A DNA stretch of 64,000 nt from Dietzia sp. ANT_WB102 (GTDB taxonomy: Bacteria; Actinomycetota; Actinomycetes; Mycobacteriales; Mycobacteriaceae). The notes under the pieces were generated by a model. The model searched no databases, was not told the origin of the DNA, and was given only the letters and a program-made list of their open reading frames with translations. Where the stretch lies: the NCBI RefSeq assembly GCF_008369165.1, contig NZ_VOBA01000001.1, positions 310,001-374,000 on the forward strand. The letters are read 5' to 3'. Shown piece after piece: positions 14,332 to 23,702 of this stretch. How positions within the stretch are numbered: position 1 is the stretch's first letter; every line of letters begins with the position of its first letter. Made by a program: the position numbers and the translations under genes.

Positions 14332-16341
14332 ATGCCGGTGGCGCTCCGGGGTGTCGGCCTGGCCGGCGCGGCGACGCTGCTGGCCGCCGTGGTCACCGCT
14401 GTCGTCCTCGCCGGTTTCTCCCTGGTCTCGTTCCCCGCCTACGGCAACTCGAACGTCCTGCGGGCGCTGACGGTGGTCGGCCAGGTCGCCGCGATCGCCC
14501 TGGTCGTACTCGGGATCCTCGCTGCCCGCTCGGGCGAGCGGCCGGGAGGTCGGCCCGCGCTGGTTCGTCTGGGCACGCTCGCGGCGCCCACCGGCTCGGC
14601 GTTGCTCGTGGCGGCGACGCTGGGCATCCCGCTGGCCGCCTCACGCCTGTACCTGCACGGCGTGAGCGTGGACCAGGAGTTCCGCACCCAGTTCCTCGGC
14701 CGCTCCGCCACCTCGCTCGGCCTGCCCGACATGGCGTACGCCGACCTGCCGTCGTTCTACCCGTCGGGCTGGTTCTGGCTGGGTGGACGCTTCGCCACCC
14801 TCGCCGGCCTCGAGGGCTGGGCGGCCTTCAAGCCGTGGTCCATCCTCTCGCTGGCGATCGCCGCCGCGCTGGTGACGGTGCTGTGGACCCGCCTGCTCCG
14901 CACCGATCTCGGTGCCGCGGTGGGACTGGCCTCGACTTCGATCATGCTCGCCTACGGCAGTCCCGAGCCCTACGGCGCGATCGTCGCACTGTTCCTCCCG
15001 CCGGTGCTCATCCTCGCCTGGCACGCCGTCAACCCCACCGCACTGCACGCCGGTCGTAGGGCGACCCTCGCGACCACCCTGTTCCTGGGAGTCTCGGCCA
15101 GCACCTACACCCTCTACACGGGCCTGGCAGCGGGGACCGTCGTGCTGATGGCGCTGGTCTCGACCGTCGCCGCGTTTCTGCGCAATTACCGCGCTGGCCA
15201 GGGGAACGCCCCCCACGGTGACGTCCCGCGTGCGGACCGGGGCGGCGGAGCGCCGCGGTCCAGGTACGTCGTCCCGCTCTGGCTGCCGGCGGCCCGACTC
15301 GCAGCGATCGGGCTCGGCTCCATCGTGATCGCGCTCATCGTATGGGCGCCCTACCTGCTCGCCGCGCTGCGCGGGGCGCCCGCGGACTCCGGGACCGCCA
15401 TGCATTACCTGCCCGACGCCGGCGCCCGCCTGCCGCTGCCCATGACCGCAGGTGGCCTCACCGGCTGGGTCTGCCTGGCCGGTCTGGTGTGGATCGTCGC
15501 CCGCGCGTGGACCTCGCGCCGTGCACAGGCCCTGGGCCTGGGTGTGGTCGCCGTCTACCTGTGGTGCCTGGCCTCGATGGCGGTCACCGTGCTGGGCACC
15601 ACCATGCTGGGCTTTCGCCTAGAGCCGGTGCTCATCCTGCTACTGGTCGTCGCGGGGGTCTTCGCTGTTGCCGACGTCGCCGGGTTCGCCGTGCGGGCGG
15701 CCGGGCGACAGGACGGGGTGGAGCGCCCCGCCGCGGAGGCGGCCAATCGTCGTCGCCGGGCCACCGCGGTGGTGGGCGTCGTGGCAGCCCTGGCCGCACT
15801 CGCCCACGCGCAGGGCATCCCCGATCACCTGCACGACGAGATCCGGCTCGCCTACACGGATACCGACGGTTTCGGTGAGCGCGCGGACCGCTACCCGCCC
15901 GGGCCCGAGTCCCACTACGCCGAGGTCGACGAGGTGATCCGGGAGGCATTCCCGGGCCGCGACCGGACAGACCTCGTCGTCGTCAGCACCGCCGACGCCT
16001 TCCTCGCCTACCACCCGTACCTGGCCTATCAGGCTGTCACCTCCCATTACGCCAACCCTCTGGGCCGCTACGCCGACCGCAACGAATCCATGATCCGGTG
16101 GCAGGATGCGACCAGCGGCGCCGAGTTGCGCGCCATGATGGACGAGACCCCGTGGCGCGGCCCCGACGCGATCGTCGCCCGCCCGACGGGCGACGGGTAC
16201 GCGTTGCGGCTTGCCGAAGACACCTACCCCAACGACCCCAATGTCCGACGGTTCGGTGTCACCATTCCCGTCGAGGCCGTGGAAGGTCCCCACTTCGAGG
16301 TCCACGACGCGGGACCGTTCGCCGTGATCGTGGTGCGGTGA
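14332..16341 (+). CDS. aftA: Arabinofuranosyltransferase AftA
   Basis: A 669-residue GT-C membrane enzyme with roughly 11-13 hydrophobic segments and a C-terminal extracytoplasmic domain of about 180 residues. The first long loop holds DQEFRTQFLGRSA and the diagnostic ADLPSFYPSGWFWLGGR. AftA transfers the first arabinofuranose from decaprenylphosphoryl arabinose onto the galactan (Rv3792 in M. tuberculosis). It is coupled to dprE2 (2-nt gap) and is followed by two emb genes, the conserved order for donor synthesis and use. A cytoplasmic loop around residue 285 (NAPHGDVPRADRGG) is charged and probably variable. Confidence 0.93.
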   Translation: MPVALRGVGLAGAATLLAAVVTAVVLAGFSLVSFPAYGNSNVLRALTVVGQVAAIALVVLGILAARSGERPGGRPALVRLGTLAAPTGSALLVAATLGIPLAASRLYLHGVSVDQEFRTQFLGRSATSLGLPDMAYADLPSFYPSGWFWLGGRFATLAGLEGWAAFKPWSILSLAIAAALVTVLWTRLLRTDLGAAVGLASTSIMLAYGSPEPYGAIVALFLPPVLILAWHAVNPTALHAGRRATLATTLFLGVSASTYTLYTGLAAGTVVLMALVSTVAAFLRNYRAGQGNAPHGDVPRADRGGGAPRSRYVVPLWLPAARLAAIGLGSIVIALIVWAPYLLAALRGAPADSGTAMHYLPDAGARLPLPMTAGGLTGWVCLAGLVWIVARAWTSRRAQALGLGVVAVYLWCLASMAVTVLGTTMLGFRLEPVLILLLVVAGVFAVADVAGFAVRAAGRQDGVERPAAEAANRRRRATAVVGVVAALAALAHAQGIPDHLHDEIRLAYTDTDGFGERADRYPPGPESHYAEVDEVIREAFPGRDRTDLVVVSTADAFLAYHPYLAYQAVTSHYANPLGRYADRNESMIRWQDATSGAELRAMMDETPWRGPDAIVARPTGDGYALRLAEDTYPNDPNVRRFGVTIPVEAVEGPHFEVHDAGPFAVIVVR

Positions 16342-16372
16342 TCAGGCGATGACGAGGTGGGAGGCGGGAACC

Positions 16373-19300
16373 GTGACACGGGGCGACGACGACGAGGTGC
16401 GCGACAGCGATCATGAGCGCCCCCTCGGTCTGCACCCCTACCCGGGCATGGACCGCGACCGCCGGTGGGCGATCATCACCGGGTTCCTCGGTGCGTTCCT
16501 GGCGATCCTCGCCGGGGTGTTGCCGGTCAACCAGGACACCACGCGAGTGCAGTGGACCGCCGGACCCGACTACGCCTCCGTCACCGCGCCACTGGTTTCA
16601 GGGCGGCCCCTCGACCTGACCATCACCGCCCCCTGCGGGCCGCTCTCGCAGGTGCCGGAGAACACCATCGTGTTCTCGACCCTGCCCAAGGGCGCCCCCG
16701 GGCGGATCTCCGACGGGTTGGTGGTCCAGCGGGCGAACGACGCGGCAGGCGACCCCGTCATCGAGGTGGCGGTCCGCAACCTCACGTTGCTCTCCGTACC
16801 CCTGTCGACGTTGCGCGATCCCGCCTGCGAGACCCTGCACGTCCGCGCTGAAACCGGGATCCTCGTGGCCGAGTTCACCGGCCTCGACCGCAACCCGAAC
16901 GACGCCGACGACGCCGTGCGCGCCGCTGTTCCCGGGGCCATGCGGCCGCAGGTCACCGGCGTGTTCACCGACCTGACCGCCGCGGACGCACCGGACGGGC
17001 TGGGCGAGTCGACAGTGGAGGTGACGGTCGACTCCCGCTACTCCTCCAGCCCCACCCTGCTCAAGCAGGTTCTCATGGCGATCGGCGTTCTGGCGACCAT
17101 CGCGTCCATCGTGTTCCTGCACCGTCTCGACGGTATCGACGGGCGTTCCGGTCGGCGGTTCGTGCCACGGTCGTGGTCGCGGTTGTCCGGGGTCGACGGT
17201 GTGGTGATCGGCGTCCTGAGCTTCTGGCATCTCGTAGGCGCCAACACCTCCGACGACGGATACCTGCTCACCATGGCTCGCTCCGCCGGACCAAGCGGGT
17301 ACATGGCCAACTACTATCGCTGGCTCGGTTCCCCAGAGTCCCCGGTGGGGTGGTACTACGAGATCCTGCGGATGTTCGCCGAGATCTCCACGGCCAGCCC
17401 GTGGATGCGGCTTCCCACCCTGGTGTGCGGCATCCTGTCGTGGCTCATCATCAGCCGAGAGGTCGTCCCCCGGCTCGGCCGTCTCGCCCGCACCTGGCGC
17501 GGCCCGCGTTGGACGGGCGCCGCCGTGTTCCTCGCGTTCTGGATGGCCTTCAACAACGGCTTGCGACCCGAGCCGATCATCGCGCTGGGCGCCCTGCTCA
17601 CCTGGTCGCTGGTGGAGCGGTCCATCGCCACCCGCCGACTCGTGCCGGGCGCCGCGGCGATCGGCGTGGCCGCGTTCTCCCTCGGAGCCGGCCCCACCGG
17701 GCTGATGTGTGTGGCGGCGCTGGCCGCGGGCGCGCGCGAGTTCGTCCGCATGGCGCGCCGCCGCGCGCAGGTGGTGGGCTGGGCGCCGATCCTGGGCCCC
17801 GTGCTTGCCGTGGGTCTGGCGCTGCTCTACACCGTGTTCGCAGACCAGACGCTAGCCGCCGTCCTCGAGGCCACCCGGATCCGCACCGATCTCGGTCCGA
17901 GCCTGCCCTGGTACGGGGAGAAGGAACGCTGGGAGGCGCTATTCGGGGTCTCCGCCGATGGTGGCGTGGCCCGACGCTTCCCCGTCCTGCTCATGCTCAT
18001 GTGCCTGATACTGGTCTCCGCGGTGATGCTGCGGCGCGGCCGGATCCCCGGTGCAGCTGCCGGGCCATCCCGCCGACTGCTCGGTGTGATCGCGGGATCG
18101 CTGCTGTTCCTGGTGTTCACCCCCACCAAGTGGACCCACCACTTCGGGGTTTTCGCCGGGCTGGCGGGCGCGCTGGCCGTGCTGGCTGTCATCGCGCTGC
18201 GTTCCTCGACGGTGTCGCTGAGCCGGAATCGCTGGCTGGTGTGGGCAGCGCTGTGCCTCGTCGTCGGTCTGTCCACCGCCACTGACAACACCTGGTGGTA
18301 CGTCTCCGACTACGGCATCCCCTTCTCCGACTCATTCCCCGCCATCGGCGGGGTCCAGGTCCAGTACGTCGCCTTCATCGGCGGGTTCGTGTGCCTGCTC
18401 ATCGCCGGGCTCATCCACTCCGGGATCCTGCCCGACGACCCCGGCGCCGCCCTCCGGGTGCGCATCAGGCGCGCGGTGCCGTTCCTTCGCACGCACGCCG
18501 ACACCCCAGCCTCGCGACGGCGGGACGGGGGCTCCGGGGCCACGACGCGCCCACGCCTGCGTACCGGGATCGACGGCGCCCCTCTGACCGTGGTGGCATT
18601 CTCCGTGGTGGTCTTCGAGCTGTTCTCCGCGGTCACAGCCGTGTTCGCCCAGACCCCCGCCTACACCGTCGGACGCAGCAACATGCGCGCCCTGGCCGGC
18701 CAGCCGTGCGCGCTCGCCGACTCGGTGCTGGTCGAGGAGGACTCCAATGACGGTCTGCTCAGCGCCATCGGCGCCGGACCGGAGATATCCCTCGGCGCCG
18801 GCGTCGTCAACGGCTTCGCCCCCAACGGACTGCCCGATTCCATCACCGTCGAGAGCACCGAAGCCTCGGGCACCCTGGCGACGTCCGAGACCGGCGAGCG
18901 GGACCCCGGCGACGGCGTCGACGTCGGCACCACCGGCGGCCGCGGCGCCGTCACCGTCAACGGATCCACAGTGGCCCTGCCCTTCGGCCTCGACCCGGAT
19001 ACCACCCCTGTCCTCGGCTCGTACCGTCGCGGACCCCAGGTCGCGGCCGAGCTCACCAGTGCCTGGTACCAGCTCCCCACCCGCAGTCCCAACCGGCCGC
19101 TGCTCGTCATGGCCGCCGCCGGTCGTGTCGCGAACGGTGATCTGAGGATCGAGTACGGTCGGCCGGGCCGGGTCGGCGCCACCGGGCCCACCGATTTCGA
19201 GGTCATGGGCTCCATGCCCCCCATCGACATCGGACCTGCCCCCGCGTGGCGCAACCTGCGGATCCCGCTCGAGTCGATCCCCGCCGAGGCAGAGGTCGTC

Positions 19301-19750
19301 CGCGTGGTCGCCGAAGACGGCAACCTCGACCCCGACTGGTGGCTCGCCGTGACCCCGCCACGGAACCCGCGACTACGTACTCTCGACGAGGTCGTCGGCC
19401 ACACCGACCCGGTGCTCGTCGACTGGGTTGTGGCGCTTGCCTTCCCGTGCCAGCGGCCGTTCGTGCACAACGGTGGCGTGGCCGAGATTCCCCGGTACCG
19501 CATCCTCGCCGACCGGGAATCGTCCTCTGCCGCGAACTGGTGGCAGAGCGCGGGCGGTGGCGGCCCACTGTTGTGGACCACGCAGACGGTCGAGGCGGTC
19601 ACGGTCCCCACCTACCTCGACCATGACTGGTCTCGCGACTGGGGTTCGCTCCAGCGGTTCGAACCCCTCGACCCGGCGGCGCGCCCCGCCGAGCTCCTCC
19701 GCGGGAGTCAGTTGCAGTGGGGCTGGACCACGCCGGGTCCGATGAAGTGA
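16373..19750 (+). CDS. embC: Emb-family arabinosyltransferase (first copy, embC position)
   Basis: About 1125 residues with Emb architecture: one N-terminal helix, an extracytoplasmic N-domain, a multi-helix GT-C core, and a C-terminal carbohydrate-binding region ending near DWGSLQRFEPLD. The catalytic acidic pair is in NTSDDGYLLTMAR (Asp294), and Met301 is equivalent to EmbB Met306, the main ethambutol-resistance position in M. tuberculosis. Emb proteins extend the arabinan with alpha-1,5 and branching Araf residues. GTG 16373 is chosen because GGGAGG lies 8 nt upstream; ATG 16349, 8 nt after the aftA stop, is the alternative and adds eight residues. Assignment to EmbC rather than EmbA or EmbB rests on position only. 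Confidence 0.9.
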   Translation: MTRGDDDEVRDSDHERPLGLHPYPGMDRDRRWAIITGFLGAFLAILAGVLPVNQDTTRVQWTAGPDYASVTAPLVSGRPLDLTITAPCGPLSQVPENTIVFSTLPKGAPGRISDGLVVQRANDAAGDPVIEVAVRNLTLLSVPLSTLRDPACETLHVRAETGILVAEFTGLDRNPNDADDAVRAAVPGAMRPQVTGVFTDLTAADAPDGLGESTVEVTVDSRYSSSPTLLKQVLMAIGVLATIASIVFLHRLDGIDGRSGRRFVPRSWSRLSGVDGVVIGVLSFWHLVGANTSDDGYLLTMARSAGPSGYMANYYRWLGSPESPVGWYYEILRMFAEISTASPWMRLPTLVCGILSWLIISREVVPRLGRLARTWRGPRWTGAAVFLAFWMAFNNGLRPEPIIALGALLTWSLVERSIATRRLVPGAAAIGVAAFSLGAGPTGLMCVAALAAGAREFVRMARRRAQVVGWAPILGPVLAVGLALLYTVFADQTLAAVLEATRIRTDLGPSLPWYGEKERWEALFGVSADGGVARRFPVLLMLMCLILVSAVMLRRGRIPGAAAGPSRRLLGVIAGSLLFLVFTPTKWTHHFGVFAGLAGALAVLAVIALRSSTVSLSRNRWLVWAALCLVVGLSTATDNTWWYVSDYGIPFSDSFPAIGGVQVQYVAFIGGFVCLLIAGLIHSGILPDDPGAALRVRIRRAVPFLRTHADTPASRRRDGGSGATTRPRLRTGIDGAPLTVVAFSVVVFELFSAVTAVFAQTPAYTVGRSNMRALAGQPCALADSVLVEEDSNDGLLSAIGAGPEISLGAGVVNGFAPNGLPDSITVESTEASGTLATSETGERDPGDGVDVGTTGGRGAVTVNGSTVALPFGLDPDTTPVLGSYRRGPQVAAELTSAWYQLPTRSPNRPLLVMAAAGRVANGDLRIEYGRPGRVGATGPTDFEVMGSMPPIDIGPAPAWRNLRIPLESIPAEAEVVRVVAEDGNLDPDWWLAVTPPRNPRLRTLDEVVGHTDPVLVDWVVALAFPCQRPFVHNGGVAEIPRYRILADRESSSAANWWQSAGGGGPLLWTTQTVEAVTVPTYLDHDWSRDWGSLQRFEPLDPAARPAELLRGSQLQWGWTTPGPMK

Positions 19751-19758
19751 TCGTCGCC

Positions 19759-19764
19759 TAGAAT
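19759..19764 (+). promoter_or_regulatory. -10 hexamer TAGAAT, leaderless start of the second emb gene
   Basis: The closest match to TATAAT in the window. It ends 8 nt before GTG 19773, just after the first emb stop at 19750. Confidence 0.55.
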
Positions 19765-19772
19765 CGGTCGTC

Positions 19773-22700
19773 GTGTCAGACTCCTCGCCGGCCCCGTCCC
19801 CGGAAACTCCCCCGGCTATCGGGCCGGTCGCCGGCTCGATAGCCGCCGACGCCCGCGTCGGACGCCTCCGACTCATCGCCATCGTCAGCGGAATCCTGGG
19901 CACACTGTGCTTCCTGTCCCTGCCGTTCCTGCCGGTCGCGCAGACAACGTCCACGGTGCAGTGGCCACAGAACGGGTCCGTCGACTCGGTCACCGCCCCG
20001 CTCATGGCGCACTCCCCTCAGCGATTCACGGCGACCGTGCCGTGCGCACTGGTCGCCGATCTGCCGGAGGCAGGCGGGGTCCTGCTGTCGACCGCGCCGC
20101 CCGGTGGCAAGGAGGCCGGCGACCGGGCGCTGTTCGTGCGGGCGTCCGCCGACACGGTCGACGTGGTCTCCCGCAACCGGGTGATCGTCTCCGCACCACG
20201 TGATCGTGTCGAGGCTGGCGACTGCACACAACTGCGCGTGGTGGCCGCCCCCACCTACGTGGAGGCCGACTTCCAAGGGATCGACGGCGCCGCCCGCCGG
20301 GTCGACGCCGACGACCTACGCCCGATGGTGGTGGGGGTATACACGGACCTCCCCTCCGCTACCGCCGTGCCCGCCGACCTCGACGTCACCGTGGAGGTCG
20401 ACTCCCGGTTCACCACCGATCCCACCGCCCTGAAGTGGGCAGCGATCGTGGTCGGCCTGCTGGCCACCGCCGTGGCCCTGTGGGCCCTGCACGGCCTCGA
20501 TCAGACCGACGGCCGACGCGCCCGTCGTTTCCTGCCGCGCGGCTGGTTCCGGATCCGACCGCCCGACTTCGCGGTGATCGGCACACTTCTCGTCTGGCAC
20601 ATCATCGGCGGAAACACCTCCGACGACGGTTACATCCTCTCGATGGCCCGCGCCGCCGACCCGGCCGGCTACATGGCCAACTACTACCGCTGGTACGGGG
20701 TCCCCGAGTCGCCCTTCGGCTCCCCCTACTACGACCTGCTCACTCTGTTCTCGCAGGTCTCCACCGCCAGCCCGTGGATGCGACTTCCCGCGCTCGTGGC
20801 GGCCATCCTCTGCTGGCTCGTCATCAGCCGTGAGGTCCTGCCTCGACTCGGCCGGGCCGCGCGCACGACGCCGGTCGTGGTGTGGAGCGCCGCCGCCGTA
20901 TTCCTCGCCTTTTGGATGGCGTTCAACAACGGCCTGCGGCCCGAGCCCGCCATCGCGCTAGGGGCGCTGCTCACGTGGGTCTCCGTCGAACGGGCGATAG
21001 CCACGCGCCGGATGCTGCCGTTCGCCATCGCGGTGATCATTGCCTCGTTCTCCCTGGCCACCGGCCCGACCGGTCTGATGGCTGTCGCAGCACTCATCAT
21101 GGGCTTGCGCGCGGTCGTGCGGACCGTGGTGGTGCGCGGCCGCCGGATCGGTTCGTACCTCGCACTGGTCGCTCCGGTGGCGGCCGCTGGCACCATGGTG
21201 CTGATCGTCGTGTTCGGCGTCCAGAGCCTCGCCGCGGTCCTCGAGGCCATCCGCGTCCGCGGTGAGATCGGCCCCAACCTGAACTGGTTCGAGGAATTCG
21301 TCCGCTACTACTACCTGATGATCCCCACGGTGGACGGCTCCCTCGCGCGCCGCCTGCCGGTTCTGCTGGTGCTGCTGTGCCTGATCCTTGTGATCGGCAC
21401 GCTGCTGCGGCGCGGCAAGGTTCCCGGTGCCGCCTCAGGTCCCGTCTGGCGTCTGGTCGGCGTGGTCGTGGGCACCGCCTTCTTCATGATGTTCTCGCCG
21501 ACCAAGTGGACCCACCACTTCGGGGTCTACGCCGGCATCGGCGCGGCGATCGCCGCACTCGGTGCCCTCGCGATCTCCGCGTCCGCCGTCCGGACGGCCC
21601 GCAACCGCACACTGTTCCTCGGCGTGATCCTCGTGGTCGTCGCGCTGGCGTTCGCCGGACCCAACGGTTGGTGGTACGTCTCCAGCTACGGGCTCCCGTG
21701 GTGGGACAAGGCACCCAGCATCCGTGGCATCGACGCTGCCACCGTGCTGCTCGCGCTGGCCGTGCTCACCTTCGCCTTCGCGGGATGGCAGCACCTCCGA
21801 CGCGACTACACCGGCGACCCGACGCCCCGGACCTCCGAGGGCCGTCGCCGGGTGCGGACCTTCGCCGCCGCTCCCATCGCCGTGGTCGCGGGCCTGCTGG
21901 TGGTCTTCTCGATCGCCTCTTTCGCCAAGGGCATCGTCAAGCAGTACCCGGCCTACACGATCGCTGCCGGTAACCTGTCCGCGATTGCGGGTAACCCCTG
22001 CATGCTCGCCGACCGCGTCCTGGTCGAACCGGATGCCAACGCAGGCATGCTGGACCCACTCGGCGCCACCCCGCTGCCCGACGGGTCGATCAGGCCCCAG
22101 GACCGTGCAACGGCTCTCGAGGCCGGAGAGAACACCGCGTTCACACCTGACGGCGTCGCCCCGGATCTCTCCGCCGACGCGGTGGTTGCGGATCCCGGCG
22201 CGGCCAACACCTCCACCGATCCCGGCGGCGGCCCGTCGGTCAACACCGGTGAGAGCGCCGGCACCGGCGGCGGACGTGGGGCGGAGGGCGTCAACGAGTC
22301 CACGGTGGCCCTCCCGTTCGGGCTCGACCCGGCTACCACCCCGGTTCTCGGCTCGTTCCTCACAGGTCCGCAGCGTGAGGCGAGCCTGGAGACGGGCTGG
22401 TACCGACTTCCCGAGAACCGGGAGTCCCACCCACTGCTCGTCATCTCGGCGGCGGGCCGGATCGGCCGCTATGACTCGGACGGCATCTACAAGTACGGCC
22501 AGGAGGTCGTGGTCGAGTTCGGCCGGTCCGGAGACGCCGGGGTCGAGACGGTCGGCGAGCCGATCGTGCCGTTCGACATCGGTCCCGCTCCCACGTGGCG
22601 AAACCTGCGGGTGGACATGAAGGACGCCCCCACCGACGCGGATGTCATGCGGGTGCGGGTCGACGACAACGACCTCACCCCCGAGCAGTGGGCAGCCATC

Positions 22701-23132
22701 ACGCCGCCGCGCGCGCCCGAGCTCGTGACGCTCCAGGAGATGGTCGGGTCGGAGTCGCCGGTCCTGCTGGACTGGGCCGTGAGCCTGCAGTTCCCGTGTC
22801 AGCGGCCGTTCGCGCACTACGCCGGCGTCGCCGAGCTCCCGGAGTTCCGGATCATGCCGGACCGTCCGCTTGCCGTCAGCGCCACCAGTACGTGGATGTC
22901 CTACGAGGCCGGTGGCCCGCTCGGCTGGGTCGAGACCGCTCAGCGTGCTCGTACGATCCCGTCGTACCTGCGCCATGACTGGAACCGCGATTGGGGTTCG
23001 ATCGAGGCATACGCCCCGCTGGGCACCTACCAGGATGATCCGCCGAGGCCTGCCGAGGTGACAACCTCGACCGAGACCCGCTGGGGCTGGTGGCAGCCCG
23101 AGGGGCCAATTCTGGTGACCGACCCGGAGTGA
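19773..23132 (+). CDS. Emb-family arabinosyltransferase (second copy)
   Basis: A 1119-residue Emb paralogue of the preceding gene, similar throughout. The catalytic pair is in NTSDDGYILSMAR (Asp284), with the ethambutol-site Met retained as Met291. The conserved TKWTHHFGVYAGIGA stretch and the C-terminal DWGSIEAYAPLG segment are present. A Gly/Ser/Thr-rich linker (GGGPSVNTGESAGTGGGRG) precedes the C-terminal domain. Emb enzymes work as dimers (EmbA-EmbB, EmbC-EmbC), so the two copies may pair. It could correspond to EmbA or EmbB; sequence inspection alone does not decide. It begins 22 nt after the first copy and ends the plus-strand cluster. Confidence 0.92.
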   Translation: MSDSSPAPSPETPPAIGPVAGSIAADARVGRLRLIAIVSGILGTLCFLSLPFLPVAQTTSTVQWPQNGSVDSVTAPLMAHSPQRFTATVPCALVADLPEAGGVLLSTAPPGGKEAGDRALFVRASADTVDVVSRNRVIVSAPRDRVEAGDCTQLRVVAAPTYVEADFQGIDGAARRVDADDLRPMVVGVYTDLPSATAVPADLDVTVEVDSRFTTDPTALKWAAIVVGLLATAVALWALHGLDQTDGRRARRFLPRGWFRIRPPDFAVIGTLLVWHIIGGNTSDDGYILSMARAADPAGYMANYYRWYGVPESPFGSPYYDLLTLFSQVSTASPWMRLPALVAAILCWLVISREVLPRLGRAARTTPVVVWSAAAVFLAFWMAFNNGLRPEPAIALGALLTWVSVERAIATRRMLPFAIAVIIASFSLATGPTGLMAVAALIMGLRAVVRTVVVRGRRIGSYLALVAPVAAAGTMVLIVVFGVQSLAAVLEAIRVRGEIGPNLNWFEEFVRYYYLMIPTVDGSLARRLPVLLVLLCLILVIGTLLRRGKVPGAASGPVWRLVGVVVGTAFFMMFSPTKWTHHFGVYAGIGAAIAALGALAISASAVRTARNRTLFLGVILVVVALAFAGPNGWWYVSSYGLPWWDKAPSIRGIDAATVLLALAVLTFAFAGWQHLRRDYTGDPTPRTSEGRRRVRTFAAAPIAVVAGLLVVFSIASFAKGIVKQYPAYTIAAGNLSAIAGNPCMLADRVLVEPDANAGMLDPLGATPLPDGSIRPQDRATALEAGENTAFTPDGVAPDLSADAVVADPGAANTSTDPGGGPSVNTGESAGTGGGRGAEGVNESTVALPFGLDPATTPVLGSFLTGPQREASLETGWYRLPENRESHPLLVISAAGRIGRYDSDGIYKYGQEVVVEFGRSGDAGVETVGEPIVPFDIGPAPTWRNLRVDMKDAPTDADVMRVRVDDNDLTPEQWAAITPPRAPELVTLQEMVGSESPVLLDWAVSLQFPCQRPFAHYAGVAELPEFRIMPDRPLAVSATSTWMSYEAGGPLGWVETAQRARTIPSYLRHDWNRDWGSIEAYAPLGTYQDDPPRPAEVTTSTETRWGWWQPEGPILVTDPE

Positions 23133-23156
23133 CGTACAAGCCGGTGCCCGCGCCCG

Positions 23157-23240
23157 CACCCGGGCCCGAGCCGGCACCCGGGCCCGAGCCGGCACCCGGG
23201 CCCGAGCCGGCACCCGGGCCCGAGCCGGCACCCGCGGCAG
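23157..23240 (+). repeat. 18-bp tandem repeat, four copies
   Basis: The unit CACCCGGGCCCGAGCCGG repeats without interruption at 23157-23174, 23175-23192, 23193-23210 and 23211-23228, followed by a degenerating start of a fifth. Each unit contains the palindromes CCCGGG and GGGCCC. It begins 25 nt after the emb stop. One plus-strand frame would read PGPEPA repeats, but that frame is not joined to emb. Confidence 0.92.
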
Positions 23241-23284
23241 GGGTAGGGGCGGTGCCGAGATAGGGGCAGTGAAGGGGTAGGGCA

Positions 23285-23318
23285 GGGCCCGCCGATGGCA
23301 GAAGCCGACGGCGGGCCC
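23285..23318. terminator. Hairpin terminator between emb and accD4
   Basis: A perfect 10-bp stem, GGGCCCGCCG (23285-23294) and CGGCGGGCCC (23309-23318), with a 14-nt loop and TTTCC directly after. It is well placed to stop emb transcription. Confidence 0.8.
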
Positions 23319-23702
23319 TTTCCTCGTCTGGTCCTTCGCACCACTCGCCCACCCCGCCCTGCCCCAGCTCCGCCCCGGGCCCCGGCCCCCGTCGGCCCCT
23401 CGTTTGCCCCCGCCGCGTGCATGGACGCAGCGCACCCGGCCCCAGCCACGCTGTCCCTCTGGCTTATGCGTCCTCTTTGCACACGAATAGAGGGGGTCCG
23501 CTGCGGGAATGGACCACACTGGGCGCGCAGGTCAATGAGGCAGCGTAACCAGGACACGGCGCGCTGCCCGATTGCCCACCCCGACGGCGGTGAGCGGGCA
23601 TGGCCGGGCCGGCCGGCCAGCATGGGCCCGGGGCGGGCACGTATGCGCGGCACGGGCGGGGCTCTCGACTGTCAGCCGGGTGGCGGGCCCCGCCCGCGTG
23701 GA

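Larger units (their letters stand above)
23133..23702. other. Convergent intergenic region, emb / accD4
   Basis: About 570 bp without a believable gene. It contains a four-copy 18-bp repeat directly after the emb stop and a strong terminator hairpin. From 23320 to 23702 I see nothing recognisable. Confidence 0.7.

Noticed and set aside
23157-23240. CRISPR array
   Set aside because: The units are directly contiguous with no spacers and no cas gene is present; it is a simple tandem repeat.
23133-23270. Frameshift extension of the second Emb into a PGPEPA-repeat tail
   Set aside because: The repeat frame is not the emb frame, the emb protein ends in a normal family C-terminus, and no slippery sequence is evident at the stop.
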